Source: Phytophthora quininea
Taxonomy: Eukaryota > Oomycota > Peronosporomycetes > Peronosporales > Peronosporaceae
Reading direction: 5' to 3'
DNA: 64,000 nucleotides
NCBI GenBank assembly: GCA_011947345.1
Contig: JAAVTG010000675.1
Location: 248,001-312,000 of the forward strand
Positions 1-11,405 of this stretch are shown piece by piece. Numbering within the stretch: the stretch's first letter is position 1; each line of letters begins with the position of its first letter. Made by a program: the position numbers and the translations under genes. The notes under the pieces were generated by a model. It did not search any database, was not told where the DNA came from, and saw nothing but the letters and a program-made list of their open reading frames with translations.

Positions 1-1477
1 GTTCGGTACGTCGACATGGTGGGGATCCGCCCCTTGCTCACCGCTTGCGGAAGCGTCCTCAAATCCTGGAGCGATCGAGCTACTGCGCCATTTCCGATCG
101 TCTTATGGACGAAATCAAAGACGATCTGGGGACAGCAGACGCAAACTACGCGGTGGTGGGGAACGCAGGCACTGGCAAGAGTCGATTCTACATCTACGCC
201 GCCTTTCGACTGATCCGTAAACTCACGAGCGTGGAATTGCCAGAGTTTACTCTGGTGCTGAATTTTGAGCGTGGCTACCTGCGGTACTGCTGGAGTGATG
301 AAACGTTTTACGCGATGAATACGAGCGAGACTGATGCGATGGCGAGCGCCTCGAAAGTGATTCGACTGACCGAATCCAAGTCGTCAGAGCTGTGTGGCTG
401 GAGTGGAGTGTCGATCCTGTTCGTCGTGCCAGATTTCCAGCAGCTTGAAGAGTACAGTAAAGTCACGGGCGGCTCGTACATTTTGCCGCCTTGGTCGTTA
501 AATGAGTTGAAATTGGGCAGCGCCATCATGAGCGACAAGCAACGGCTGCCGGATGATGTCTTGGAGACAAGATACACCAAGTACGGCGGCATTCCAAGAT
601 TCGTCTTTGAGACAGCACAAGAAGCGACCGAATTGATGTTGGCTCGAGCGGTTAACCGGTGGAGGCTTCGTGATATCATCAGACTCGTGAAAAGCACTAG
701 TTGCGTCAGGGAGGACGACAGGAGCGACCACCTTATGGCGATGGTACCCCGAGAGGAAAACTACGAGACGCTGTACGCCTTGGAATTTCTGTCCAAGGAG
801 ATCGCTGAGCGGGTGTTCACGAAGGCTGGCCAGGAGGATTTCAAGACGGCCGCCGAGTATGCGCTTTCTAAAGAAGATCCTGGTCGTGCCAAGAGGTTTC
901 GACGGCAACTATACGAGATGATGTGTCATCGCTGGTTCGCTAAGAAAGAGTTGGTGGCGAATGACGACAACGAAGAAGATGACGATGAAAACGCTCCAGT
1001 TCGTGAAGGCAAATCGTCGAATAAACCAGACCGATTGCTACAGCTCCGTCGACTCGAAACCCCTACACGTAGTTCGCAGACTGCCTTGCAGCAGACAACA
1101 CCCAGATCAGAGGTCTTGAAGATTCCTGGAGAGCTGGCGTTCCAATGGTTTACAACATTGAGCGATATCCCGACCAATCCATTGAGGAAGTGGATGTACT
1201 ACCGACCGAACGCTCACGTGTTTGCATTGGACTCACTCTTGGTCGAATTCGAGCCGACTGGAAACCATGCGGGAGGTGCTACGGGCTAAAGATGGTGAGT
1301 AGCCCGAACTGCAGAATCGAAGTTGCAGGAATGAGAGCGGTGATGGAATGGGCCCATGAACGGGATTACACTTTCGCTTTGATGGTCGTGGTGCCGCAGT
1401 TGTTACAAGACAACATGCAAGCAGCTGCGTTAGCCGCAGTGCAGCAGTTTGCGATTGGCGTCGACCCGTATGAGTAA
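1..1477 (+). CDS. Crinkler/RHS-like P-loop NTPase, 5' partial
   Basis: The reading frame is already open at base 3 and the apparent start near 45 is a TTG, so the N-terminus lies outside the window. A Walker A motif (GNAGTGKS) sits near 170, followed by the GGIPRFVF block near 590 that recurs in the NTPase domain shared by oomycete Crinkler (CRN) effectors and kinetoplastid retrotransposon-hot-spot proteins. An acidic linker (about 960-1000) precedes the C-terminal part. The main frame ends at 1289. The family-like tail (about 1290-1477, ending near QFAIGVDPYE) continues one frame away, so one base appears to be missing around 1260-1290. The signal peptide and LxLFLAK-type N-terminus of secreted CRNs cannot be seen, so an effector role is inference. 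A non-secreted CRN/RHS relative is equally possible. Confidence 0.7.
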
Positions 1478-1517
1478 TTTTGTTGACTGGCGAGCGGAAT
1501 ACCTAAAGGGGTCATCG

Positions 1518-2880
1518 TTAATTGAATGATTTGTTCAATTTCGGGTTCTCACTAGTGCAACTTCCAGCTTTGGATCGAGTAACAAGACGCTTATTGCGTA
1601 AAAGCAGCAGATAGTGCTTCTCGATCCATTTGTCCACCAGTTCGTCGACAGGCTTTCTTACGTTAACACTCCCGGAAATCAAGCTCGCAGGGTAGTGCGT
1701 GTGCACGAAAAGCACCACGTCAATGCCACGGCTGACCAGGGTTAGCGACTTTGGCGCAGCTTTCGGGAACTTTGCTGCAGACACAAGGCAACTCCCAAGT
1801 GGCACTTGTTCAACGCTCTTTTAATCGCCTTTGACAGCAGCAAAGAAATAACTACTATCCCCACCTCTCAAAGCGGCTGCAATCAAAGCCAGAGAGCGAC
1901 TGCTTCATCAAAAATGTTACCATGGGCAGATTTCCTTGCCAACGCGCGGTTTGGACAGCTTTGGCCCAGAGCACTGAACAATTCATGTTGTATCGGGAGG
2001 CGGGGAGTACGCCCACGCAATCCGCCTCATCAAATTCAAGTTCGGACCGGAATATGGTCTCGGCGTAGATAACCGCAATCCAACATCCATTCGATCACAT
2101 CCGGACATTTACAGTCGAACGCATGGTCCAAGATGCATCAGGAAGTAATTCTTTGGCTAGACCAAGTTGGCCTTTATTCAAAACTAGCCAGATGGCTCTT
2201 TCGATCTCTGCAGCATCGTCTGGGTGTCGTTTGTGCGTATGCAGCCATCGTACAACACAGTACCGGTTGTGATCAGTAGCAGTCACATTGTCAATCCGCC
2301 GCCAGCCAACCTGTCGAAGTCCATCTTTGTGCAGAATCATTATTTACCTCCTCTTCTTCTTGCCAGTTTTCGTGAATCTTCGCTTCTTCATCAATAGCGA
2401 AGAAATACGCCAAACTATGCTCGTGTCCTTGTTGCACTGCTGCATCAACGACCTCTTCGCCAACTTCGCAGTTCTCGAAATGCGAAATAAGCCACTTGAC
2501 TACTTTCAAATTTCTTCGACTTGCAGCAACTTTCATTGACTCGGAGAATTGCCAGCGGGAATAGTGAGGGTCTGACCGCAAAAGTTGCACAGAGACCAAC
2601 CAGGACGTTTATCCCCCTCACGTGCGCAGCTCGAAATCCACATCCCGTCCAGCAGCGCCGTTGATCCGATGACACACACTTCGCTCAGCGACAAATTCAG
2701 AGGCGGGCCGAGATGACTCCATTAGTCCGATTAAGATTCTGGAGATGGGGTGGCGGCGAGCCGCTCTGGAAACAATCGTGAGCATGATCAATTCCGAAGT
2801 CTGTTTTCCCACTGACCTAGGTCAACCATCAATCAAGGATAGGCTACGACTTCACTGTAGATCGATTCTTGCGGAGCCAT
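1518..2880 (-). pseudogene. decayed ankyrin-repeat gene, tandem copy of the next gene
   Basis: Minus-strand fragments in several frames align in order with the intact ankyrin protein at 2885-4657. The N-terminal part is at 2618-2812 (LLD/WSL region), the block with VKWLISHFENCEV and AAVQQGHEHS at 2291-2599, the block with HKRHPDD and IERAIW at 2095-2340, and a C-terminal end resembling other family members at 1518-1805 (VLFVHTHYP, DELVDKW). Frames change at least four times and the middle repeats (about 1810-2090) are not recognisable. Some shifts could be the missing-base artefacts seen elsewhere in the window, but the lost middle points to true decay. Confidence 0.7.
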
Positions 2881-2884
2881 TTTA

Positions 2885-4657
2885 TCACTTTACTGCCGCA
2901 GAGTGAGAATTGGATGTCTCCACGTGACGCCAAGCGCGCAGGGTAGTGCACGTGGATAAAAGTATCGTCTCAAATGTGGGATTACCCAAGCTTATTGGCG
3001 CGTTGGGTTCTGCTGTGGGGAATCGCTGCTGTAGCCACGAGGCCACACTCAAGTGGCCTCCACTTAACGCACCTTCAAGCACCTTGGGCGGATCAACCTT
3101 CGACGTAATGTCGAGTGCCCACTTCAGAAAGATTAAATTCCCCGATTCAGCAATCGAGGCAACCAAACTGGACGTACAACGCACATCGGTATTGTCGAGG
3201 AGCCATTTCACCACTTCCACACGACCATTTCTAGCTGCTCTATCGGCGACAATCTCCAGACTCGTTAGCGAGGTGTGAAACTGGCCAACAACTAGCCATT
3301 CAACCATCGCCAAGTCACCGCGCTTTGCAGCGCCCAATATCGCGTCGTCCGGACGACGAAACTTTATAATCGGGGCCAGCGAGGCATCCGACATGGAGTG
3401 AAAGAACTGCATGAGGTCAAAGTGTCCACACCCTGCCGCTTCGGCCATTAGTGACACGTCTTGTTGTTCAAATATTTCAACGTACGGGAAGTGCTGGACA
3501 AGCCACTTCACAGAGGCCAAGTTCCCATCTTGAATCGCCGCAAAGAGACCAGAGCCATAGGCATTCTCAACAAGTCCGCGTTCGACCACATACTCCAGCA
3601 CTTCCACGTGACCAACTGCAGCTTCAAAGAGATATTTAAACCTGTCGTGTCCCGGGCCCAGTTGCTTGCACGCAACTTCCCACATCGGGTGTTCCATTAG
3701 CCACTGGATCATGCACAAGTCCCCACGCTCACATGCTGCTGAAGTGGTGCTCACCCAGCGCTCGGAGCATTTCAAATGAGATTCAGGCGATGGAGAATAG
3801 TGTCCTGCAATCTGCTGCATCAACTTCAAGTTTGGACCGTCAGCTAAGTGATAAAGAGCTTCTGCAACAAGCGCGTGCTTCCGACGTAGATATCCGCAGT
3901 CCGTCATCCACTTGATAACCTCCGGACATGAATGACCTGACCCATAATCCAAGATGCATCTGCCTTGAGGCAGAAGATCTTTCGCAAGTTGGATCTCGCC
4001 TCCGTTCAAAGCAAATTCGATGGCTCTTTCGATCGTTGCGTTATCATCTGGGTGTCGTTTGTGCTGGTATAGCCATCGAGCGGCAGCAGTGTGGCCAAGC
4101 TGCGCAGCAGTGGCAATGTCGTTTCGTCCCCAATGGACCTTGGTGCCAAGACTCAGGAAGAACTCCAAAATGGGGACGTGACCTTGTTGAACGGCTGCAG
4201 AAGGAATCTTCCGGTCCACCGCACAGTCTGAAAAGTGGACACAGAGCCACTTGACGACCTCCAGATCTTCGCGCATGATGGCAGCCTTCATGGATTCGAC
4301 AAACTGGTAGCCGTAGTAGTCTGAGTCGGACCGCAAGAAGTTGCTGAGAGACCATCCGTGACTCCTCCGGTCAGCAGAAGAACAGCTCGATAACCACATC
4401 CAGTCCAGCAACTTGGTCGACCCCAGAGCACTAGCCTCGCTTAGCGACAGGTTTGGTGAGGGGCCGAGGAAGTTGGAGATCGCACCATTGTTCGCGTCAA
4501 GCTCCTCGAGAGCAGGAAGACCACGCACCACGCAGCCTACAACCGTCAGCATCGAGTCTTTGATTTGGCGCCAAATATGATTTTTAACCCCCAACAGCAG
4601 GCTTTGAGTGGATCGATTGCGGATATCTACATCTTCTAGCTGAATAGGCTCTATCAT
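2885..4657 (-). CDS. ankyrin-repeat protein, 590 aa
   Basis: One uninterrupted frame runs from ATG at 4657 to TGA at 2885. After about 80 N-terminal residues (LSLSEASALGS, LLDWMW) come many imperfect repeats of about 30-33 residues built on the pattern 'A..G.l.vv.WL..'; examples are EDLEVVKWL, GDLCMIQWL, GDLAMVEWL and GRVEVVKWL. These are ankyrin-type helix pairs of the degenerate form common in oomycetes. There is no signal peptide, membrane segment or second domain. The likely role is protein binding, with the partner unknown. It is the intact member of a tandem pair with the pseudogene just downstream and belongs to the same family as the loci at 21.8, 35.5, 37.6, 50.3 and 51.5 kb. Confidence 0.85.
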   Translation of the reverse strand: MIEPIQLEDVDIRNRSTQSLLLGVKNHIWRQIKDSMLTVVGCVVRGLPALEELDANNGAISNFLGPSPNLSLSEASALGSTKLLDWMWLSSCSSADRRSHGWSLSNFLRSDSDYYGYQFVESMKAAIMREDLEVVKWLCVHFSDCAVDRKIPSAAVQQGHVPILEFFLSLGTKVHWGRNDIATAAQLGHTAAARWLYQHKRHPDDNATIERAIEFALNGGEIQLAKDLLPQGRCILDYGSGHSCPEVIKWMTDCGYLRRKHALVAEALYHLADGPNLKLMQQIAGHYSPSPESHLKCSERWVSTTSAACERGDLCMIQWLMEHPMWEVACKQLGPGHDRFKYLFEAAVGHVEVLEYVVERGLVENAYGSGLFAAIQDGNLASVKWLVQHFPYVEIFEQQDVSLMAEAAGCGHFDLMQFFHSMSDASLAPIIKFRRPDDAILGAAKRGDLAMVEWLVVGQFHTSLTSLEIVADRAARNGRVEVVKWLLDNTDVRCTSSLVASIAESGNLIFLKWALDITSKVDPPKVLEGALSGGHLSVASWLQQRFPTAEPNAPISLGNPTFETILLSTCTTLRAWRHVETSNSHSAAVK

Positions 4658-4932
4658 CGCGTTGATGATAGCGTTGCAGGAGCTAAGTGGCTAATGGAAA
4701 TGCAGCAGCATGATGTGAGCCTGGGTTTGTTACCACTGCTCTCATTGCAGCAATTTGCACTGGAAAGCTGGGTGCCTGGGCAACATTTCGCGTTAGATTC
4801 ATCTTCAATGAAGATTGCTTGCCACTTGGGCAATTGTAAAGTCCCTTAGGGGCTCGAGGACGACAGGATGACGCTGAGGCCAGGGAAGTAGGCACTCCAG
4901 AAGCACACTTCCGTGTCATCAATTGAAAATCT

Positions 4933-7900
4933 CTAAAAGCCGAAGCGCCGGGGTCGAGGTTGACGTCTCGCTGACTTGGCCTTGGCTACATATTCAGGCC
5001 CAGCCACTGCCACCCGCTGCTTTTTGTGTTGGTGTCTTTCAACGTTTTGTTCGACTGCTTCTTTAACCGCCTCTTCCTTTGTGTGCTGCGCCATCTCATT
5101 CTCCATCTCTTGGGCTTCCTCTTTCTCCTTCATTCGCTTCAGCAGCCTCGACTGGAACGATTCCTTGACGCTGAAAAACATCGGCCCAAGCTCTGCCAGC
5201 CACTCGCCCTCAACGGCAGTGGCGCACTGCATGTACTCCTTGCTTGTGTAAATGAGTTCGTGGTAAACAACAAAGTCTGGCGTGTAGCCGAGGCCGAATA
5301 ATGCAGCGCTTGGGTGCAGATTGCAGGGCATCCCCGTCAGCATGTTCACGTATTCGCCGATCCCCTTGATCTGTGCGGAATTGTAGAAATAGGCCGAGCA
5401 AATGGCCTTGCGCACGACGTCCCACCGACCACCGCACGAGCGGTGACGAACGCGCTGCTGCTTCATGATGTCTGCGAGCTGCTCGCGCACCTCTCGGGCT
5501 TTGCGCAGACCCTTAGCATGGATGAAGTGTTCGGAGCACCATTGCGCCGAGTGACGATTGGTTTCCCATTGCTGATACACATTCAGCAGAGTTAGATGGT
5601 CACTCTCAGGGACAAAGAACTTTTCTCGTGCAGCATCACTCTCTTCCTCACGGTCTTTCGGTCGGAAGAATACACTGGGAACAGACAGCATGCTTACTAC
5701 GGTGAGTACTTCGGTGGAGCAGGCTAACTGTTCGCTAAATAGCAGCATCTTCGCCAGGGGCGGGTCCAGCGGGAATACTACCATCTTCTTGCCCATTTCC
5801 GTCAACTCGCCCGTATTATCCAAAGCTCCAAGGACCCACAATTGGTACATGGAGTTGATGATGTTATCCTGAGGTGGCGGATCCATAAAGTCGAACTTCA
5901 GCAAGTTCGACACGCCAAGTGATTTCAGTAACAGCACGACGTAGCCCAAATTCGTTCGCTGGATCTCTGGGATTTGAGCTTCTAGCAACTCGTTGCAGAA
6001 TTGGCGCTCGGTGTATAAGCGGTAGGCAACACCAGGACCAGTACGTCCAGCACGACCCGCGCGTTGGTTGGCATTCTGCTGACTGATAGGCGTCACTTGC
6101 AGCGCGTCCATTCCAATCTTCGGGTTGTACACTTTAACCTTACAAAAGCCTGCGTCAATGACGTACTTAATACCATCCACCGTAAGTGATGTCTCTGCAA
6201 TATTCGTAGATACAATACATTTTCGAACGTCCGAAGCGTCGAAGATCTTAGCTTGTAAATCTGCTGGTAGCTGCGAATACATCGGCAACACCATTAGGGG
6301 CGGTGCGCCGTCGAGTTTCCCCATGCGGTCTGCCAATACGTAGCACGTTGCCTCAATGTCCTCCTGACCGGTCATAAACACCAGAATATCACCAGGAGGG
6401 TGCGACAAATGAACTTGCATGACTTGCTTTACAGCAGAATCCACGTAATCTTCACTTGGCGACTTGGCGTAGCGTGTGTCCACGTGGAACGTCCGTCCCG
6501 GAATGGTGAACATGGGCACACCACCAAAAAGTTGGCAAACTTGTCTGCATCTAGTGTAGCTGACGTCACTACAAGTTTGAAGTCGCTGCGGCGCTGAACA
6601 ACCTTGCGTAAGATACCAAACAAGACATCCGTGTTCAGTGCACGTTCGTGGGCTTCATCCATGATCACGCACGAGTACGAGTCCAAATCGGATTCACGAA
6701 GGGATTCACGCAGCAGCACACCTTCCGTCATGTACTTGATAATGGTCTTGTCAGACGTTAGATCCTCGAATCGAATGGCGTAGCCCACTTCATCTCCCAG
6801 AGTCACGTCCATTTCCTCGCTGACACGCTGGGCAACAGACATGGCTGCCACACGGCGTGGCTGTGTACATCCGATGGTGCCAAACTGGGAGTAGCCTTCT
6901 TCGTGCAAATATTGTGTGAGTTGAGTGGTTTTACCTGAACCTGTCTCGCCAACAATCACCACGATTTGATTCTCGCGAATCACTTGCAGCAGCTCGTCAC
7001 GGCACTGGAAAATGGGAAGGAACTCGCGCTGTTGACGAAGCGTGCGAGTCTTGGCAAACACACTGACCGCTTTTTGCTTCTTCAAGTGCGTGGAGAACTG
7101 CGAGTCTTGTTTGTAGTTCTCGTCCCCGTCTTCTTCCTGCTTCTCGTCCTCCTCTTCGTCCGAGTTGGCCTCCGCCTTGACACCAATTGCGTCACCCATC
7201 CGTGAGCCACCAATCTCCCAAAACCTTTTCCGCATCTTGTTGCGTTCGCGCTGCTCGCGTACTTCAAGTAGTAGCCCGCTACCTTTGCGAGCACAAACTG
7301 CCATATCCGACGTGGGGTCTTTCACCGTGGCCACCATCTCCACCTGCGTCGTAAACGACACTCGACCGTCCAAGAAGGGCGGCTTAGTACTGTGCACCAT
7401 AATCTGCACTCGTGAGTCCAATTCATCGTCAAAGTCTGTATCCACTCGTCCTGACGCCACCACGCCACTTGTCAACAACCTGTTCTTCTCCCACGCTTCC
7501 TGATCTGCCGACAGTGCCGACGCTCTCGCCGACATTCCTTTGAGTTTGTTATCTCCCCGAGAACGGGTCTGCTCCAGTTGCTTCTCCAACGCTCGGAACT
7601 TCTCTTCGTTGCCCAGAAACACATGGCCCTCATGCACTTCCATGCCTCCAGCGTCGTCGTTCATGTAGAACTCCCTGTCAAAGTCCTCCTCGACTTCATC
7701 GTCGTACTGCTTCTTGGGCGCCTCCAGTTTCCCTCGTCGATATTGCGATCGCACAGGAGAAAAGTCTCTACTTTCTTCCTCTCCGGCTCTGTGATCCTGT
7801 CCTCTAGTGTTTCTATCTCCGTCGCTTGTTTTGGGGGTCTCTGGCAGCTCCGTGCCCTCGGAGTTGGTCGACACACTGCGCAGTCGCTCGGGGTGTCCCA

Positions 7901-8293
7901 TTCGGTGGAGTTGAGGCCTCCAGGTCGCTCCGACCGCCTGGAAATGGATCTACTGGAGGCTCTAGAGGAGCTCCGGTCCTGTCTATCTGAAGGGCGATCT
8001 CGCCTCTCTGAGCGCTCTAGTTGCTGCTCCTGGCGTTTAGAAGTGGCCAGTCGGTCCAGACCTAGGAGAGAACCACGAGGACGACTCGAATCTTGCTGGG
8101 ATGGCGGTGATCGGCGCTTGAACAGATGGGAGCGTCTTCTATCCGGACTGGGACTGCGGCTTGAAGCCCGCGAACTGCTGCGACTGCGACGACGAGACCG
8201 AGCAGGACTCCGACTGCGGCCGGGATTGCGGTGGCTGCTGCGTCGGGGGCGAAAGCTCGAGCGACTGCGGCGAGACGGCTCATGGCGAGCCAT
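4933..8293 (-). CDS. PRP16: pre-mRNA-splicing ATP-dependent RNA helicase PRP16 (DHX38)
   Basis: This DEAH-box ATPase remodels the spliceosome after the first splicing step. From ATG 8293 the protein has an Arg/Ser-rich N-terminus, then the PRP16-specific stretch with [30 protein letters not shown] and [12 protein letters not shown]. The helicase core follows: [44 protein letters not shown]. The HA2/OB region ends in [16 protein letters not shown] and [14 protein letters not shown]. These specific blocks separate it from PRP2, PRP22 and PRP43. Three frames must be joined: one base is missing at the 4-base C run (plus 7890-7893) and one at the 5-base T run (plus 6526-6530). With both counted the gene is 1121 codons without introns. 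The family is usually single-copy, so sequence error is the likelier cause. Confidence 0.95.
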
Positions 8294-8404
8294 GGCAAGG
8301 TAGAGTTTTTATATAAAAATGGTACAATAGTGTATAAATTATTCATTATATTGTATTTTTGAGTAAAAAGTACATTTGACCGAAGGAGTTATTGTCGGGC
8401 ATTG

Positions 8405-9140
8405 CTACAACCGTGGACAACGCTCAGAATACAAACACAGTCTTGGTGACCTGCTGGCCACGGGGATTGAAGCGTGATATATGTTAGACCGATCAATCCA
8501 TCTAGAGCTGCCTGGCATGTGGAGCTTCGCTGGCACTACGTTTGCCAAAAGGTTGAAAATGGTGCGATTAAATTGCATGAGATGATCGGTAAAATAATCA
8601 CAGCTGACGCGTTCACGAGTCTTGGACAAAATGTGCCTTCAGGGCATACTACACCTGGCTGGCATCGGCAATGGCTTAGGATCTTACTGGAACACTTGTA
8701 CCAAGCAGGTGTAGTTCTTGGTAACCGATGTCGGCCATCAACAACCTCCAGCCGTTGGATCGCAGGCCCATCTGGTGATAGAACCTTCAACGCTGGGTAG
8801 TGGCGGAGCAGGTACGCCATGAGAGTCTCGAGCACTGGTGCGTCGACGTTGTACTGTGCAGTGTCAAGCCCAGACGAAGCGACGAATAACGCGGATGCAA
8901 CGGAGACAGTTTTCTGGTGCGTGTCCGAGTCGAAGGCGTCAAGCGGCACCAGCGGGGCTTCTGCATCGTGCTTGCAGCTCAAGATGCGAACAATCTTATG
9001 GTCTTCTTCTGGAGTGTTGAAGACGTACGTGAAGGCCTTGTTGGTTGCTGTCGTGTCCTATGCTTCTCTGTCGAAGATCCACTGCACACATATTCCGGCC
9101 CCGTCAACGTATTGAACTCCTCCATGATGGAAGGGGTGCG
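8405..9140 (-). other. unrecognised, possibly broken coding region
   Basis: Minus-strand ORFs at 8536-8982 and 8405-8629 read like protein (for example NTPEEDHKIVRILSC just upstream of 8982, and LETLMAYLLRHYPALKVLSPDG). They overlap in different frames, as if one or two bases were missing near 8640-8690. The open stretch can be followed upstream to about 9140, where a stop interrupts a segment starting near YVDGAG. I recognise no domain. It could be a degraded gene or a real gene with missing bases; no clear start is seen. Confidence 0.3.
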
Positions 9141-9259
9141 ACGTCAAACGTTCCGTGGCACCGGCCTTCTGTGCGACTGTCCCCAAGACTCGGTTGAAGG
9201 AGCTGTGAATTCTGGGGCGTCTACGGCAAGATTCTCCCTATTTGCAGCGTCTTCGTGTA

Positions 9260-11405
9260 TTTGAAGTGGAACTGCCTCTTCGGTGTAATCGATCAGGTCA
9301 ATGAGAGGCGGAGTTGGAGTCAGGGTGGCTTACAAGTTTGCGTGCTACTTACGCGTGTAACCCGTCTCGCCTTGGTTAACCTCACGGCATGTGAGGGAAG
9401 GACCTGTAAAACCCCAAGTTGCCCAAGTGACTCAAGAAGCACGGCGGCTGCCCAAGAACCAGGAAGTCCTTGGGTGAACATTCCAAGGACATATTCCTTG
9501 GCGGCCATTTCTTCGGCGGAGATTATCTTCGATGTAGGTTTCTACAATGTGGATCTCTTAGTAGAGATTCTCTCTTGGACGTGGATTCTGTCACTTAGCG
9601 GAATTAGCATTCACCATGAATCCAGTAGTGTGTACAGTTTTCCCGACAAAGGGAGAATTGCGGCTAAAACGTTAAGTTTGGAGAGAATGCGCCATCATGC
9701 AGGAAACATACGTGCATGCAGCGTTGCTAGATTGCGGTGACGAATGAACGGCTCACAGTGAACATTATTTATTGCAATGGTGGTCTGCGTAGGTGTTGTA
9801 ACTCTTCCTTCATTAATAGCCTGCGATGCCGTCGAGGTCCAAGGCCAAGCACCTGTCGTCCAAGGGATGCTTATGAATTACTAAAGCTTGGAGACGAATC
9901 GTGCCGGAAGCAATTAGATACAGTTGGATACACTCTAGTATCATCCCTCGACCTACGGCAACTATGGCAATGCACCGCATTCTCTGCTGCTAAATGTAAT
10001 ATATCAGTAGTCTTGGCCCACGTAAAGCCTGTGCTTAGCTCAGAACCTCGCAGTATTTATTGGCTCCACCTTTCTCCCTTTGCATGGGAAATCTGCCATG
10101 GATGATTTGAAGAGCGACGAACCCACTGTGGTGTGCAGATTTCTTCAAGATGCCACGGCCAACCATCGCCTCCGCGATTGGTGAATAAAGGAGGGCGGTT
10201 TGGACCAACTACGACACGGGGCGAAGGTTCGTTGTGGGTCACTGTCCCGAGATTGCAAACTATCGCCTGGTCGTTAAATCTTCGGATGAGTATCTCCGAC
10301 GGCCCCACCCATATTTCTCTTGATATTTGTATAGAATCATCGGGAGAGGTAGGATTAGATAGGAAGTCGGGGAGAAATCTGATTTGTTTCGCCCTTGCCG
10401 GCTCTTACTCTAAGTGGCTAGAGTCCTAGGTAAGCACCTTGCCCTGTTGTTGTGGGTTATGCCAGCGAACACAGATCTTCGTGAAGCGAGTGTTCGTTTG
10501 GTCAGACCAAGAGAGACAAATGGTAGCTAGGGTATTTTGGTTTGGCCCTGTTAATAGGGGGTGTTGGGCGAAAGGCCCCTTGTGTGTGGAGTGCTAGTCG
10601 CATTTCAACATGACTTCCAGCCGGAGTTATACTTCGGCGCCACCGTAAGACCGTCCACGAGATTAGGCAGCCATGTCATTTCTGGGGCGGTAAATGCTCT
10701 GGGTACATGGTAATAGTACAAAGAGCAATCTTCATAGTCTGTGCAATCAGCGCTGAGGTGGGAGACACGACTGAGCGCTCGCGGAAGGGGCGACGAGGGC
10801 AACTCAGCTGGACAACAGCCGCCAAACTGCAACAATTGCAAGTAGTAGGTGTAGTAGTTTACATCATGCTCATTTACGTTCTACACCTTCTCTCGTTGGT
10901 AGTCGAAGGCTTGCTCAAGGCGCACGAGTAGTCACAGGAATAGATACTGCAAACCATGACCATCGGGGGCATCACTGACTTGATATTCACGGCAGTTTAT
11001 CGCCAAGAGTCACTCAGCACGCATTGTCCCACTTATGTCGATGCACGCGCTCTTCTCTTCCTTACAGGATAACATTGGCGAGGGAGTCTCCTACGATGAT
11101 GTCATGGCCTCTCATAGCGCAGGGTTTGGTCTCGGCGGAGTCGGTCACAGAAGTCGCAGCGGAGGAAATGACGCCGAGTGCGCGTCCTCGGAGCTCTGCG
11201 ACTGAAGGAAAAACTTGCTATGTTTATTGCACCTCTATAGATAACCCACATTTCTAATTTCATTCCGAATTTGTTTGCCCGACAAATGTCTGACGACTTC
11301 CGACAAATAATTATTCTTCATTTATAGTTTTGCAGGATTTTTCTCCTCAGAGTGCAAGACATTTTTCTGGATGCAAGACTTTTTCTGTTTGATTAATCTA
11401 GGCTC
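9260..11405. other. gene-poor stretch, no supported gene
   Basis: Only short overlapping ORFs occur, none with a recognisable domain. A segment around 10430-10930, with a GTTGGGCG sequence near 10563, resembles the edge of a decayed LTR, but I found no matching second LTR, primer-binding site or gag/pol. The rest shows no repeat or RNA gene that I can support. Confidence 0.4.

Noticed and set aside
4683..4922. 79-codon minus ORF between the ankyrin gene and PRP16
   Set aside because: No domain, no intron or promoter evidence; a gap of this size commonly holds such ORFs by chance.
7578..8303. 241-codon plus-strand ORF
   Set aside because: Antisense to the Arg/Ser-rich N-terminus of PRP16.
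10430..10930. Solo LTR
   Set aside because: Only a vague resemblance; no second copy, target duplication or primer-binding site could be shown.
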